Positions 1-8,835 are shown, counted from the first letter of the stretch. The stretch is 64,000 bases of DNA from Chimaeribacter coloradensis (GCF_002858715.1 NZ_PJZH01000011.1:62001-126000); one strand, 5' to 3'. The notes: generated by a model not told the origin, from the letters alone. A program made the numbers and translations.

Positions 1-1
1 G

Positions 2-694
2 GCGGCGCACCCGGTCAGCGTCTTCTGCGCCGGGCGCACTGACGCCGGGGTACACGCCACCGGGCAGGTGGTGCACTTCACCACCGATGCCGTGCGCAAA
101 GAGGCGGCCTGGACGATGGGGGTCAACACCCATCTGCCGCCTGACATCGCCGTGCGCTGGGTGAAAACCGTGGAGGAGGATTTCCACGCGCGTTTCAGCG
201 CCACCGCCCGCCGCTACCGCTATGTGATCTACAACCACCGCTACCGCCCGGCCATTCTCCAGCAGGGAGTGACGCACTACCACCAGCCGCTGGATGAGCA
301 GCGGATGCAGCGCGCGGCGCAGAGCCTGCTGGGCGAGAATGATTTCACCTCATTCCGCGCGGTGCAGTGCCAGTCGCGCACCCCGTGGCGCAATGTAAAA
401 CATGTAAATATTACACGCCTGGGTCACTATATTGTGGTAGATATCAAGGCCAATGCGTTCGTTCACCACATGGTACGCAACATTGTCGGCAGCCTGATGG
501 AGATCGGCTGTGGTAACCAGCCGGAAACCTGGATGGCCGATTTGCTGGCGGTGAAGGATCGCACGCAGGCCGCGGCCACGGCCCGGGCAGAGGGGCTTTA
601 TCTGGTGGCAGTGGACTACCCGGCACGTTTTGACCTGCCGTCCCCGCCGCTGGGGCCGCTGTTTTTGCCGGACGATCTGCACCCGGCACACTGA
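2..694 (+). CDS. truA: tRNA pseudouridine(38-40) synthase TruA, 5' end missing
   Basis: Isomerises uridines 38–40 in the tRNA anticodon arm to pseudouridine. The open frame runs to the left edge of the window, so the gene begins outside; 230 residues are visible and the family is about 270 long, so roughly 40 N-terminal residues are missing. The visible part starts just before the family signature GRTDAGVHA, whose Asp is the catalytic nucleophile. Later conserved blocks ([34 protein letters not shown]) follow in order. The stop is intact. dedA follows 79 nt downstream on the same strand, the usual enterobacterial arrangement. Identification is secure from these motifs. Confidence 0.97.
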   Translation, partial: AAHPVSVFCAGRTDAGVHATGQVVHFTTDAVRKEAAWTMGVNTHLPPDIAVRWVKTVEEDFHARFSATARRYRYVIYNHRYRPAILQQGVTHYHQPLDEQRMQRAAQSLLGENDFTSFRAVQCQSRTPWRNVKHVNITRLGHYIVVDIKANAFVHHMVRNIVGSLMEIGCGNQPETWMADLLAVKDRTQAAATARAEGLYLVAVDYPARFDLPSPPLGPLFLPDDLHPAH

Positions 695-773
695 CAGGCA
701 ACACAGGGACCCGGCTCGCCGGGTATACGTTTAAACCTGCGGGGTTGTTACCTGCATCACAGAGATGGGCCCT

Positions 774-1436
774 ATGGACTTTATCCATTTCGTTATTGAT
801 TTTATTCTGCATATTGATGTTCATCTGGCAGAACTGGTCGCGCAGTATGGCGTGTGGATTTACGGCATTCTCTTCCTGATCCTGTTTTGTGAAACCGGGC
901 TGGTGGTCACCCCCTTCCTGCCGGGGGATTCGCTGCTGTTTGTGGCGGGCGCGCTGGCGGCCCTGCCGTCCAACAGCCTGGATGTGCATGTCATGGCGTT
1001 CCTGATGGTCTGCGCGGCGATCCTGGGTGACGCGGTGAACTACACCATCGGCCGCCTGTTTGGTAAGCGGTTGTTCAGTAACCCTGACTCGAAAATTTTC
1101 CGGCAGAGTTACCTGACCAAGACCCACCAGTTCTATGACAAGCACGGCGGCAAAACCATTATCCTGGCGCGTTTCGTGCCGATCGTGCGGACTTTTGCGC
1201 CGTTTGTGGCCGGGATGGGGCATATGTCCTACCGTCACTTTGCCGCCTACAACGTCGTGGGCGGGCTGCTGTGGGTGCTGCTGTTCACCTATGCCGGTTA
1301 CCTGTTTGGTGACCTGCCGGTGGTGCAGGAGAACCTGAAGCTCTTGATTGTCGGCATTATCCTTGTTTCAATTCTGCCGGGCGTAATTGAAGTATGGCGT
1401 CACCGCCGCGCAGCCGCGCGGGCGCAAAAACAGTAA
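774..1436 (+). CDS. dedA: DedA family membrane protein
   Basis: Polytopic inner-membrane protein of the DedA (VTT/SNARE-associated) superfamily, linked to lipid translocation and membrane homeostasis; the substrate of this member is not settled. The sequence nearly matches E. coli DedA across its length (about 220 residues), including [17 protein letters not shown] and the re-entrant-loop motif [16 protein letters not shown] with its essential arginines. An ATG at 765 is also in frame. I prefer 774 because it matches the family N-terminus ([10 protein letters not shown]) and has an AGAG nine bases upstream. It lies between truA and accD as in E. coli. Confidence 0.95.
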   Translation: MDFIHFVIDFILHIDVHLAELVAQYGVWIYGILFLILFCETGLVVTPFLPGDSLLFVAGALAALPSNSLDVHVMAFLMVCAAILGDAVNYTIGRLFGKRLFSNPDSKIFRQSYLTKTHQFYDKHGGKTIILARFVPIVRTFAPFVAGMGHMSYRHFAAYNVVGGLLWVLLFTYAGYLFGDLPVVQENLKLLIVGIILVSILPGVIEVWRHRRAAARAQKQ

Positions 1437-1480
1437 AACAGGGTGACGCCGTCACATTATTGTTAAGTTTTGACGACATT

Positions 1481-1531
1481 AACCTAACGGTTCGACCAGT
1501 TTTTTATCCACAGTGTCGAACCGTTATGGTT
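1481..1531. repeat. Inverted repeat enclosing a DnaA box, upstream of accD
   Basis: A perfect 12-bp inverted repeat (1485–1496 and 1515–1526, arm TAACGGTTCGAC) is extended by AACC/GGTT (1481–1484 and 1528–1531) across a one-base bulge. The 18-nt centre holds TTATCCACA (1504–1512), an exact consensus DnaA box. It lies 160–210 nt before accD. No known accD regulator with this site comes to mind; its role is unknown. Confidence 0.7.
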
Positions 1532-1589
1532 TAATGAGCGGCATTTATGGTCTGTCCGTGCGGACACCCCTGATGTCAGTGCCTTAGTG

Positions 1590-1606
1590 GCGCGCCCCGG
1601 GCGCGC
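1590..1606 (+). other. GC-rich hairpin in the accD leader
   Basis: GCGCGC/GCGCGC arms around CCCGG form a strong hairpin. A run of seven T begins about ten bases beyond the stem (near 1618), so it is not a standard terminator. It could end dedA transcripts weakly or sit in the accD 5' leader, about 85 nt before the start codon. Confidence 0.45.
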
Positions 1607-1690
1607 ATCTCGGGCATTTTTTTATGGGTCGTTTACGGCGGACAAGAACAGTGGACCGGCAATGGCCGGGTTCAAACAGAAAGGTCATCA

Positions 1691-2608
1691 ATGAGCTGGA
1701 TTGAACGAATTCTAAATAAGAGCACGATCACCCAAACCCGTAAGGCGAACATTCCTGAAGGGGTCTGGACTAAATGTGACAGCTGCGGCCAGGTTCTCTA
1801 CCGCGCCGAGCTGGAGCGCAACCTTATGGTGTGCCCTAAGTGCGACCATCACATGCCGATTGCTGCGCGTATGCGCCTGCATACCTTCCTGGATGAAGGC
1901 AGCGATGTGGAATTGGGCAGTGAGCTTGAGCCGAAAGATGTGCTGAAGTTTAAGGATTCCAAAAAGTATAAAGACCGCCTGAGCGCGGCCCAGAAAGAGA
2001 CCAACGAGAAAGACGCGTTGATCGTCATGAAGGGCACGCTGCACGGTATGCCGGTCGTCGTGGCCTCCTTTGAGTTCGCCTTTATGGGCGGGTCAATGGC
2101 CTCTGTGGTCGGCGCGCGCTTTGTGCGTGCGGTCGAGCAGGCGCTGGAAGACAACTGCCCGCTGGTCTGCTTCTCCTCCAGCGGCGGCGCGCGTATGCAG
2201 GAAGCGCTGATGTCCCTGATGCAGATGGCGAAAACCAGCGCCGCGCTGGCCAAAATGCAGGAGCACGGCCTGCCGTACATCTCGGTACTCACCGACCCGA
2301 CCATGGGCGGCGTCTCCGCCAGCCTGGCGATGCTGGGTGATCTGAACGTCGCGGAACCGAAAGCGCGCATCGGCTTCGCCGGCCGCCGCGTGATCGAGCA
2401 GACCGTGCGTGAGAAGCTGCCGCCGGACTTCCAGACCAGTGAGTTCCTGATCCAGAAAGGCGCGATCGACATGATCATCCGCCGCCCGGAGATGCGCGGC
2501 AAGCTGGCCAGCATCCTCTCCAAGCTGACCAACCACCCGGAGCCGAATGTTGTGGTTCACGTGGTTGACAGCGACGATGTCGTCAGCGACAACCAGCAGG
2601 ACGCCTGA
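1691..2608 (+). CDS. accD: Acetyl-CoA carboxylase carboxyltransferase subunit beta
   Basis: Beta half of the carboxyltransferase of acetyl-CoA carboxylase. With AccA it moves the carboxyl group from biotin-BCCP to acetyl-CoA to make malonyl-CoA, the committed step of fatty-acid synthesis in the cytoplasm. The 305-residue product has the N-terminal four-cysteine zinc ribbon (C29, C32, C48, C51) and the crotonase-fold domain, with [12 protein letters not shown] and [17 protein letters not shown]. Length matches the E. coli protein. AAAGGTCATCA upstream supplies the ribosome site. folC follows 144 nt downstream, the conserved accD–folC–dedD–cvpA–purF order. The zinc ribbon binds nucleic acid in E. 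coli AccD, which makes the hairpin-rich leader notable. Confidence 0.98.
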   Translation: MSWIERILNKSTITQTRKANIPEGVWTKCDSCGQVLYRAELERNLMVCPKCDHHMPIAARMRLHTFLDEGSDVELGSELEPKDVLKFKDSKKYKDRLSAAQKETNEKDALIVMKGTLHGMPVVVASFEFAFMGGSMASVVGARFVRAVEQALEDNCPLVCFSSSGGARMQEALMSLMQMAKTSAALAKMQEHGLPYISVLTDPTMGGVSASLAMLGDLNVAEPKARIGFAGRRVIEQTVREKLPPDFQTSEFLIQKGAIDMIIRRPEMRGKLASILSKLTNHPEPNVVVHVVDSDDVVSDNQQDA

Positions 2609-2631
2609 CCGGCCCGGTGACAACCGGTAAC

Positions 2632-2701
2632 GGGTGGTTGCTGCGGCAGCCACCCGCCACCTGACAAGGGGCACCACCTGCGCCGACGTCGTGGGTGGTG
2701 C
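2632..2701 (+). other. Tandem hairpins between accD and folC
   Basis: Two successive stem-loops fill the accD–folC gap. The first (2632–2655) pairs GGGTGGTTGCTG with CGGCAGCCACCC, including two G·U pairs. The second (2671–2678 with 2694–2701) pairs GCACCACC with GGTGGTGC. Neither is followed by a T-run. They may protect the accD transcript end or lower folC expression; this is inference. Confidence 0.5.
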
Positions 2702-2752
2702 ATTGTCCACTAACGTTGCGCCACACGCAGCGTAAGCAAGCGAACGGGACAC

Positions 2753-4054
2753 ATGCAAACTCAACGCACTCCCCACGCCACGTCGCCCCTGGCCACGTGG
2801 CTTCATTATCTCGAACACCTTCACTCTCAGGCGATTGACCTCGGCCTGGACCGCGTCAAACGCGTCGCGGAACGCCTCTCCCTGCTCAGACCCGCCCCCT
2901 TTGTGTTTACCGTCGCCGGGACCAACGGCAAAGGCACCACCTGCCGCACGCTGGAAGCGATCCTGCTGGCCGCCGGTTACCGCGTGGGCGTCTACAGTTC
3001 ACCGCATCTGGTGCGCTACACCGAGCGGGTGCGCATTCAGGGTCAGGAGCTGCCGGAAGCAGCGCACTGCGCCTCCTTTGCCCAGCTTGAGGCCGGGCGC
3101 GGCGACATCTCCCTGACCTATTTCGAATACAGCACCCTCTCCGCACTGCACCTGTTCACCCAGGCGGCGCTGGATGTGGTGATCCTGGAAGTGGGGCTGG
3201 GCGGGCGGCTGGACGCCACCAACATCGTGGACGCCGACGTCGGGGTGATCACCAGCATCGCCCTCGACCACACTGACTGGCTGGGGCCGGACCGCGAAAG
3301 CATCGGCCGCGAGAAAGCGGGGATCTTCCGGCCGGGCCGCCCGGCGGTGGTCGGGGAACCTGCGATGCCGTACACCATCGCCGAAGTGGCCCACGACCGC
3401 GGCGCGGCGCTCCATGCGCGCGGCGCTGACTGGCACTTCAGCGTGGGGGCCGCCAACTGGCAGTGGCAGGCGGGCGGCCGGGTGCTGGCTGACCTGCCGC
3501 TGCCGCAGGTGCCGCTCGACAACGCCGCCACGGCGCTGGCGGCGCTGCACTACGGCCTGCCTGCGCTGACGGTGGCGGTGCCGGCCCTGACGGTGGATGA
3601 CCAGGCGATCCGCATCGGGCTGCAACAGGCGATGCTGCCGGGGCGCTTCCAGACGGTGAGTGAGTCCCCGCGGCTGATTCTGGACGTCGCGCACAACCCG
3701 CATGCGGCGGCCTATCTGGCGCAGCGGCTGGCCGCTCTGCCGCGCCAACCGGGCAGCCGGGTGCGCGCCGTGGTGGGGATGCTGTCAGACAAAGACATCG
3801 CCGGGACGCTGGCCTGCCTGGTGCCGCAGGTAGACGTGTGGTATTGCGCGCCGCTGGAAGGGCCGCGCGGGGCCACCGCAGAGCAACTGGCGGAACACCT
3901 GGCCGCCCCGCAGCTGTTTGCGGATGTCGGCACAGCCTGGCAACAGGCGATGCAGGACGCGGACGATCAGGACATTGTGATCGTTTGCGGGTCATTCCAT
4001 ACCGTGGCACATGTCATGGAAGCACGAGAGGCAGGGAACAGCAGTGGCAAGTAA
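2753..4054 (+). CDS. folC: Bifunctional tetrahydrofolate synthase/dihydrofolate synthase (folylpolyglutamate synthase)
   Basis: ATP-dependent cytoplasmic ligase of the Mur-ligase superfamily. It adds glutamate to dihydropteroate to make dihydrofolate and then extends the polyglutamate tail of folates. The 433-residue product carries the P-loop GTNGKGT (residues 56–62), the Mur-ligase central-domain stretch EVGLGGRLDATN and the C-terminal-domain motif LILDVAHNPHAA. Full length for the family. Its 3' end overlaps dedD by 11 nt, indicating translational coupling. Identification is secure. Confidence 0.97.
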   Translation: MQTQRTPHATSPLATWLHYLEHLHSQAIDLGLDRVKRVAERLSLLRPAPFVFTVAGTNGKGTTCRTLEAILLAAGYRVGVYSSPHLVRYTERVRIQGQELPEAAHCASFAQLEAGRGDISLTYFEYSTLSALHLFTQAALDVVILEVGLGGRLDATNIVDADVGVITSIALDHTDWLGPDRESIGREKAGIFRPGRPAVVGEPAMPYTIAEVAHDRGAALHARGADWHFSVGAANWQWQAGGRVLADLPLPQVPLDNAATALAALHYGLPALTVAVPALTVDDQAIRIGLQQAMLPGRFQTVSESPRLILDVAHNPHAAAYLAQRLAALPRQPGSRVRAVVGMLSDKDIAGTLACLVPQVDVWYCAPLEGPRGATAEQLAEHLAAPQLFADVGTAWQQAMQDADDQDIVIVCGSFHTVAHVMEAREAGNSSGK

Positions 4055-4769
4055 GTTTCAGAACCGCCTGGTCGGCACCGTGATCCTGGTGGCGGTCGGG
4101 GTGATTGTGCTGCCGGGCCTGCTCGACGGCAAAAAGAAGCACTATGAGGATGAGTTTGCGGCCATTCCGCTGGTACCGAAAGCAGGTGACAGCCAGGAGA
4201 ATGACGCCGTGCCGCCGGTGACCCAGTCACTGCCCGCCCAGCCGCCGGAAGGTGCCGGGCAGGCCGTGGGGGCCGCCAGCCAGCCGGCGGCCGGGCCGGG
4301 CACTACGGCAGAGGCACCGGAGCAGCGCGCGCCGGTTACCGCGCCGCCGGTGACCACCACCAAACCTGTTCAGCCGGAGAAGGTGGCACCGAAACCCGCC
4401 GAGCCGAAGCCGGTGAAACCGGTGGAGAAGCCGAAGGCAGAGCCAAAACCGGAACCGAAACCGGTTGAGAAGCCGCAGCCGAAACCGGAAACCAAGCCGC
4501 AGCCCACTGACACCGCTCCGGCCGGGCAGGCCTATATCGTTCAGCTCGGCGCGTTGAAAAACGCCGCCAAAGTGAATGAGATTGTCGCCAGCCTGCGCCT
4601 TTCGGGTTACCGCGCCTACACCGTGCCGTCCACGCCGGTGCAGGGGCAGATCACCCGCATCTTTGTCGGGCCGGACGCCTCGAAGCAGAAGCTTCAGTCC
4701 GCCCTGCCGGAGATGAACCAAATCAGCGGGCTGAGCGGCCAGGTACGGGCCTACAGCGCCGGGCGCTAG
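4044..4769 (+). CDS. dedD: Cell division protein DedD (SPOR domain)
   Basis: Inner-membrane SPOR-domain protein recruited to the septal ring, where the SPOR domain binds denuded glycan strands. I chose GTG at 4044: it gives MASKFQNRLVGTV, matching E. coli DedD, has AGGGA just upstream and overlaps the end of folC. One transmembrane segment lies near residues 7–25, followed by a long periplasmic linker rich in Pro, Lys, Glu and Val with repeated K-P pairs, and a C-terminal SPOR domain (about residues 165–240, starting AYIVQLGALKN). The linker is longer and more repetitive than in E. coli DedD. A terminator follows. Confidence 0.93.
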   Translation: MASKFQNRLVGTVILVAVGVIVLPGLLDGKKKHYEDEFAAIPLVPKAGDSQENDAVPPVTQSLPAQPPEGAGQAVGAASQPAAGPGTTAEAPEQRAPVTAPPVTTTKPVQPEKVAPKPAEPKPVKPVEKPKAEPKPEPKPVEKPQPKPETKPQPTDTAPAGQAYIVQLGALKNAAKVNEIVASLRLSGYRAYTVPSTPVQGQITRIFVGPDASKQKLQSALPEMNQISGLSGQVRAYSAGR

Positions 4770-4793
4770 ATCCGGCCATGCAGACGGGGTGCC

Positions 4794-4821
4794 GGAAGGC
4801 GCCCCGTTTCTTATTTCAGGG
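4794..4821 (+). terminator. Rho-independent terminator after dedD
   Basis: A 10-bp stem ACGGGGTGCC/GGCGCCCCGT (one G·U) with a GGAA tetraloop is followed by TTCTTA. It ends the accD–folC–dedD transcript before the PurR-controlled cvpA–purF promoter region. Confidence 0.75.
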
Positions 4822-4914
4822 GCGCATGCGGGCAGGGCAGTGCACTATGTTTCTGCCTGCGTTGATGTTTTTTTAAGCTGTGTTAATTATTTGCGATGGG
4901 GCCGGATTTCCCCT

Positions 4915-4930
4915 ACGCAAACGTTTTCTT
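4915..4930 (+). promoter_or_regulatory. PurR operator upstream of cvpA–purF
   Basis: ACGCAAACGTTTTCTT matches the PurR consensus (ACGCAAACGTTTTCNT) at essentially every position. It lies 57 nt before the cvpA start codon, the place it occupies in E. coli. PurR bound to hypoxanthine or guanine would repress cvpA–purF here. Confidence 0.92.
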
Positions 4931-4986
4931 TTTCTGTTAGAATTCGCCGCGAATTGGATGCGGGGCGGATCATCATTGGGATAACC

Positions 4987-5478
4987 ATGGTCTGGATCGA
5001 TTTCGTCATCATTGCAATTATTGGGTTTTCGGCTCTGGTCAGCCTGATCCGGGGATTTGTCCGCGAAGCGTTGTCACTGGTTACCTGGGGATGCGCGTTT
5101 TTTGTGGCCAGTCATTACTATCCCTACCTTGCTATCTACTTCACCCGTTTTCAAGAGGAACTGGTCCGGAACGGAATCGCAATCGGCATCTTATTTATCG
5201 CGACGTTGCTCGTAGGTGCCGTTGTTAACTATGTGATTGGCTCGCTGGTGGAGCGTACCGGGCTGTCAGGTACAGACCGGGTACTGGGCGTGTGTTTCGG
5301 CGCGCTGCGCGGTGTGTTGATTGTCGCCGCTATCCTGTTTTTTCTGGATACCTTCACCGGCTTTTCACAGAGTGCTGACTGGAAACAGTCTCAGTTGATT
5401 CCGCAGTTCAGCTATATCATCAGGTGGTTTTTCAGCTACCTGCAGAGCACGTCGAGTTTCTTGCCGCAGCATCTCTAA
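4987..5478 (+). CDS. cvpA: Colicin V production protein CvpA
   Basis: Small polytopic inner-membrane protein (163 residues, about four hydrophobic segments) of the CvpA family. It is needed for colicin V production in E. coli and is linked to envelope and bile-salt tolerance; its biochemical role is unknown. The ATG at 4987 gives MVWIDFVIIAIIGFSALVSL, matching the family. The longer frame reading back to 4789 has no family support and would cover the promoter and the PurR operator. The gene sits 30 nt before purF and is co-transcribed with it. Confidence 0.95.
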   Translation: MVWIDFVIIAIIGFSALVSLIRGFVREALSLVTWGCAFFVASHYYPYLAIYFTRFQEELVRNGIAIGILFIATLLVGAVVNYVIGSLVERTGLSGTDRVLGVCFGALRGVLIVAAILFFLDTFTGFSQSADWKQSQLIPQFSYIIRWFFSYLQSTSSFLPQHL

Positions 5479-5508
5479 CTGCGGCAGCGCTGATGAGGAA
5501 AAGACAAC

Positions 5509-7026
5509 ATGTGCGGTATTGTCGGGATCGCCGGTTTTATGCCGGTCAACCAGTCGATTTATGACGCGTTAACGGTGCTCCAGCACCGTGGGCAGGATGC
5601 CGCAGGCATCATCACCATTGATGCCAACAACGGCTTCCGTCTGCGTAAAGCCAACGGCCTGGTGAAGGATGTGTTTGAAGCCCGGCACATGCAACGCCTG
5701 CAGGGTAACATGGGCATCGGCCATGTCCGCTACCCGACCGCCGGCAGTTCCAGTGCGTCTGAAGCGCAGCCTTTTTACGTCAACTCGCCGTTTGGTATCA
5801 CCCTGGCGCACAACGGTAACCTGACCAACGCCCACGAGCTGCGCAGCAAGCTGTTCGAAGGGGCGCGTCGCCATGTGAACACCACCTCCGACTCCGAAAT
5901 TCTGCTGAATATCTTCGCCAGCGAACTGGACCGTTTCCAGCACTACCCGCTGGAAGCGGAGAACATTTTCGCCGCGATTGCCGCGATGAACCGGCAGATC
6001 CGCGGGGCTTACGCCTGCGTGGCGATGATCATCGGCCACGGGCTGGTGGCGTTCCGTGACCCGCACGGCATCCGCCCGCTGGTGATCGGCAAGCGTACCC
6101 TGCCGGACGGCCGCAATGAGTATATGGTCGCCTCCGAGAGCGTGGCGCTGGACACGCTGGGCTTCGAGTTCCTGCGCGACGTGGCACCGGGCGAGGCGGT
6201 CTATATCACCGCCAAAGGGCAGCTCTTCACCCGCCAGTGCGCGGAGAACCCGTCGTGCCACCCGTGCCTGTTCGAGTATGTCTACTTCGCGCGCCCGGAC
6301 TCCTTCATCGACAAGATCTCCGTCTACAGCGCCCGCGTGCGCATGGGCGAGAAGCTCGGCAACAAGATTGCCCGCGAATGGGAAGATCTGGACATCGACG
6401 TGGTGATCCCGATCCCGGAAACCTCCAACGACATCGCGCTGGAGATCGCCCGTATCCTGAACAAGCCGTACCGCCAGGGCTTTGTGAAGAACCGCTACGT
6501 CGGCCGTACCTTCATCATGCCGGGCCAGCAGGCGCGCCGCCAGTCCGTGCGCCGCAAGCTGAACGCCAACCGCGCCGAGTTCCGGGACAAAAACGTGCTG
6601 CTGGTGGATGACTCCATCGTGCGCGGCACCACCTCGGAGCAGATCGTGGAGATGGCGCGTGACGCCGGTGCCAAGCGCGTTTACCTCGCCTCGGCTGCCC
6701 CGGAGATCCGCTTCCCGAACGTCTACGGCATCGACATGCCGAGCGTCAACGAGCTGATCGCCCACGGCCGTGAGGTGAGTGAGATCACCCAGCTTATCGG
6801 CGCGGACGCGCTGATCTTCCAGGATTTGAACGACCTGATCGACGCGGTGCGCGAAGACAACCCGGACATTGAGCAGTTTGAGTGCTCTGTGTTTGACGGT
6901 ATCTACGTCACCAAAGATGTGGACCAGGGCTATCTGGAGCACCTGGAGGCGCTGCGCAACGACGATGCCAAAGCGCTGCGCGGCCAGCAGGAAGTGGAAA
7001 ATCTGGAAATGCATAACGAGGGCTGA
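5509..7026 (+). CDS. purF: Amidophosphoribosyltransferase
   Basis: Catalyses the first committed step of de novo purine synthesis: PRPP plus glutamine gives 5-phosphoribosylamine. The 505-residue product equals the E. coli enzyme in length. It starts MCGIVGIAG, so Cys2 becomes the N-terminal nucleophile of the class II glutamine amidotransferase domain after Met removal. No propeptide is present. The C-terminal phosphoribosyltransferase domain has the PRPP loop [13 protein letters not shown]. It is controlled with cvpA by the PurR operator and ends at a strong terminator. Confidence 0.99.
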   Translation: MCGIVGIAGFMPVNQSIYDALTVLQHRGQDAAGIITIDANNGFRLRKANGLVKDVFEARHMQRLQGNMGIGHVRYPTAGSSSASEAQPFYVNSPFGITLAHNGNLTNAHELRSKLFEGARRHVNTTSDSEILLNIFASELDRFQHYPLEAENIFAAIAAMNRQIRGAYACVAMIIGHGLVAFRDPHGIRPLVIGKRTLPDGRNEYMVASESVALDTLGFEFLRDVAPGEAVYITAKGQLFTRQCAENPSCHPCLFEYVYFARPDSFIDKISVYSARVRMGEKLGNKIAREWEDLDIDVVIPIPETSNDIALEIARILNKPYRQGFVKNRYVGRTFIMPGQQARRQSVRRKLNANRAEFRDKNVLLVDDSIVRGTTSEQIVEMARDAGAKRVYLASAAPEIRFPNVYGIDMPSVNELIAHGREVSEITQLIGADALIFQDLNDLIDAVREDNPDIEQFECSVFDGIYVTKDVDQGYLEHLEALRNDDAKALRGQQEVENLEMHNEG

Positions 7027-7063
7027 TAATCCGGCCCGCTTTGGTTACCATACCCTGCTGAAA

Positions 7064-7094
7064 GGGCCAGGCTTGCCTGGCCCTGTTTTTTTTA
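7064..7094 (+). terminator. Rho-independent terminator after purF
   Basis: GGGCCAGG/CCTGGCCC stem with a CTTG loop, followed by a run of eight T. It lies between purF and ubiX and suggests that ubiX is transcribed at least partly from its own promoter. Confidence 0.9.
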
Positions 7095-7138
7095 GGCGGC
7101 GGACGGTTGCCCGGCGCGATCACTTCCGAGGTAAGAGC

Positions 7139-7711
7139 ATGAAACGTCTCATCATTGGCATCTCCGGTGCCAGCGGCGCTGTCTATGGCGTGCGCCTGTT
7201 GCAGGTTTTGCGTGAGGTCGAGGGGGTGGAAACCCATCTGGTGATGAGCAATGCCGCCCGCCAGACGCTGGCGCTGGAGACCGACTACGCCCTGCGGGAC
7301 GTGCAGGCGCTGGCCGATGTGGTCCACGATGCGCGTGACATCGCGGCCAGCATCTCCTCCGGCTCGTTCAAAACCGCCGGGATGGTGATTCTGCCGTGCT
7401 CCATCAAAACCCTCTCCGGCATTGTGAACAGTTTCACCGACAGCCTGGTGACGCGCGCGGCGGACGTGGTGCTGAAAGAGCGGCGCACGCTGGTGCTCTG
7501 TGTGCGGGAGACGCCGCTGCACCTCGGCCACCTGCGCCTGATGACCCAGGCCGCTGAGCTGGGCGCGGTGATTATGCCGCCGGTACCCGCCTTCTATCAC
7601 CGACCCGAAACTGTGCAGGAGATCGTCGACCAGACGGTAAACCGCGTACTGGATCAGTTTGGCATTGAATTACCTGACGATCTGTTTGAGCGCTGGCAGG
7701 GCGCACGTTAA
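7139..7711 (+). CDS. ubiX: Flavin prenyltransferase UbiX
   Basis: Makes prenylated FMN from FMN and dimethylallyl phosphate, the cofactor of the UbiD decarboxylase in ubiquinone synthesis. The 190-residue product begins MKRLIIGISGASGAVYG, the flavoprotein nucleotide-binding motif, and contains the conserved PCSIKTLSGI block and the CVRETPLH motif. ATG at 7139 has GAGGTAAG upstream; the longer frame from 6869 overlaps purF and the terminator and is not real. purF–ubiX–hisJ order is as in E. coli and Salmonella, except that no argT copy is present before hisJ. Confidence 0.97.
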   Translation: MKRLIIGISGASGAVYGVRLLQVLREVEGVETHLVMSNAARQTLALETDYALRDVQALADVVHDARDIAASISSGSFKTAGMVILPCSIKTLSGIVNSFTDSLVTRAADVVLKERRTLVLCVRETPLHLGHLRLMTQAAELGAVIMPPVPAFYHRPETVQEIVDQTVNRVLDQFGIELPDDLFERWQGAR

Positions 7712-7756
7712 AGATTTGTGACATAGATTGCCCTATAACGGTTCACACTTTTCCTG

Positions 7757-7797
7757 ATGCACCATAATTGACCCAGGCGTGGTCAATCGTGGTGCAT
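7757..7797. promoter_or_regulatory. Large inverted repeat resembling paired NtrC sites, upstream of hisJ
   Basis: The arms ATGCACCA-TA-ATTGACC and GGTCAAT-CG-TGGTGCAT are complementary at 15 of 17 positions around a 7-nt centre. The outer TGCACCA and TGGTGCA are exact NtrC half-sites. Read as two 17-bp NtrC sites (7758–7774 and 7780–7796), each has one strong half and their centres are 22 bp, two helical turns, apart. NtrC control is inferred and not shown; the repeat could also act as a transcript hairpin. Confidence 0.5.
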
Positions 7798-7883
7798 ACC
7801 GCCCGGCAGCCTGCCGGGGCGTGCCGGTTCCCGGCTGTTGCTCTCCCGTAAATTGGACTTATGTCGCGATCTCCGGTGCGTTT

Positions 7884-7900
7884 CCGGCACTTTTCCGGCA
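7884..7900 (+). promoter_or_regulatory. Possible sigma-54 promoter of hisJ
   Basis: CCGGCAC-N5-CGGCA provides the invariant GG-N10-GC spacing of sigma-54 promoters (GG 7886–7887, GC 7898–7899). The -24 element is good, but the -12 element is weak (CGGCA for TTGCA). It would start transcription near 7911, about 80 nt before hisJ, placing the NtrC-like repeat roughly 115–155 nt upstream, a normal enhancer distance. Confidence 0.35.
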
Positions 7901-7991
7901 TACCGGGCGCGCCTGCATAAACGGCATGGAAACTGCATAAAACCCAAAGAAATGCTGGGTCCGGCATCGGAAAATAATTTGAGGGTAATCT

Positions 7992-8771
7992 ATGAATAAG
8001 CTGGTCAAAGTCCTTCCCCTGGTATTGGCGTTCGCGGCAGCACACAGTTTTGCCGCAGTACCGAAAGATATCCGTATCGGCACCGATCCTACCTACGCCC
8101 CGTTTGAATCAAAAAATGCCAGCGGCCAGTTGGTGGGGTTTGATATCGATCTGGCCAAAGAGCTGTGCAAACGCATTGAGGCGAAATGCACCTTTGTGGA
8201 GAGCGACTTTGATGCGCTGATCCCCTCCCTGAAAGCCAAGAAAATTGATGCCATTATCTCGTCTCTGTCGATCACCGAAAAACGCCAGAAAGAGATCGCT
8301 TTCACAGACAAACTCTACGCCGCCAATGCGCGCCTGATTGCGAAAAAAGGCTCGCCGATTCTGCCGACCCTTGAAGCGCTGCGCGGTAAACGCGTGGGCG
8401 TGCTGCAGGGCTCCACCCAGGAAGCCTACGCCAATGCGATGTGGCAGCCGAAAGGCATCGACGTGGTGGCCTACCAGAACCAGGACTTAATCTACGCCGA
8501 CCTCGACTCCGGGCGCATCGATGCCGCCTTCCAGGATGAAGTCGCGGGCAGCGAAGGCTTCCTGAAACAGCCGGTGGGCAGGAATTACGCGTTCGCCGGG
8601 GAAGCAGTAAAAGATGACACCTTCTTCGGTGTCGGCACCGGCATGGGGCTGCGCAAAGATGAGACCGAGCTGCGTGAGGCGCTGAACAAGGCGTTTGCAG
8701 AGATGCGCAAAGACGGCACCTACGACAAATTCGCCAAAGAGTACTTTGATTTTGACGTCTACGGCGGCTGA
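7992..8771 (+). CDS. hisJ: Histidine/basic amino acid ABC transporter, periplasmic binding protein
   Basis: Periplasmic substrate receptor delivering histidine (and probably arginine, lysine, ornithine) to HisQMP. The 259-residue product has an N-terminal signal peptide with cleavage likely after SFA-A (about residue 22). The mature sequence is very close to E. coli HisJ, including [39 protein letters not shown] and the C-terminal YFDFDVYGG. HisJ and ArgT are close paralogues. Because only one copy is present, its specificity may be broader than either. Expression is probably nitrogen-regulated, given the upstream dyad. hisQ follows after a hairpin. Confidence 0.93.
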   Translation: MNKLVKVLPLVLAFAAAHSFAAVPKDIRIGTDPTYAPFESKNASGQLVGFDIDLAKELCKRIEAKCTFVESDFDALIPSLKAKKIDAIISSLSITEKRQKEIAFTDKLYAANARLIAKKGSPILPTLEALRGKRVGVLQGSTQEAYANAMWQPKGIDVVAYQNQDLIYADLDSGRIDAAFQDEVAGSEGFLKQPVGRNYAFAGEAVKDDTFFGVGTGMGLRKDETELREALNKAFAEMRKDGTYDKFAKEYFDFDVYGG

Positions 8772-8786
8772 TGCCCGCTCCGTTCC

Positions 8787-8808
8787 CGCAGGGGCGTCTG
8801 CCCCTGCG
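8787..8808 (+). other. Intercistronic hairpin between hisJ and hisQ
   Basis: A perfect 9-bp stem CGCAGGGGC/GCCCCTGCG with a GTCT loop fills the short gap between hisJ and hisQ. There is no T-run. In Salmonella the same gap carries a REP palindrome that stabilises the upstream message, so the binding protein is made in excess over the membrane subunits. This hairpin is well placed for the same role. Confidence 0.7.
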
Positions 8809-8835
8809 TTGCTTCCGTGATACAGAGACACCGCC

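Noticed and set aside
5569-7014. Antisense open frame of 481 codons opposite purF
   Set aside because: Shadow of purF; no supported product.
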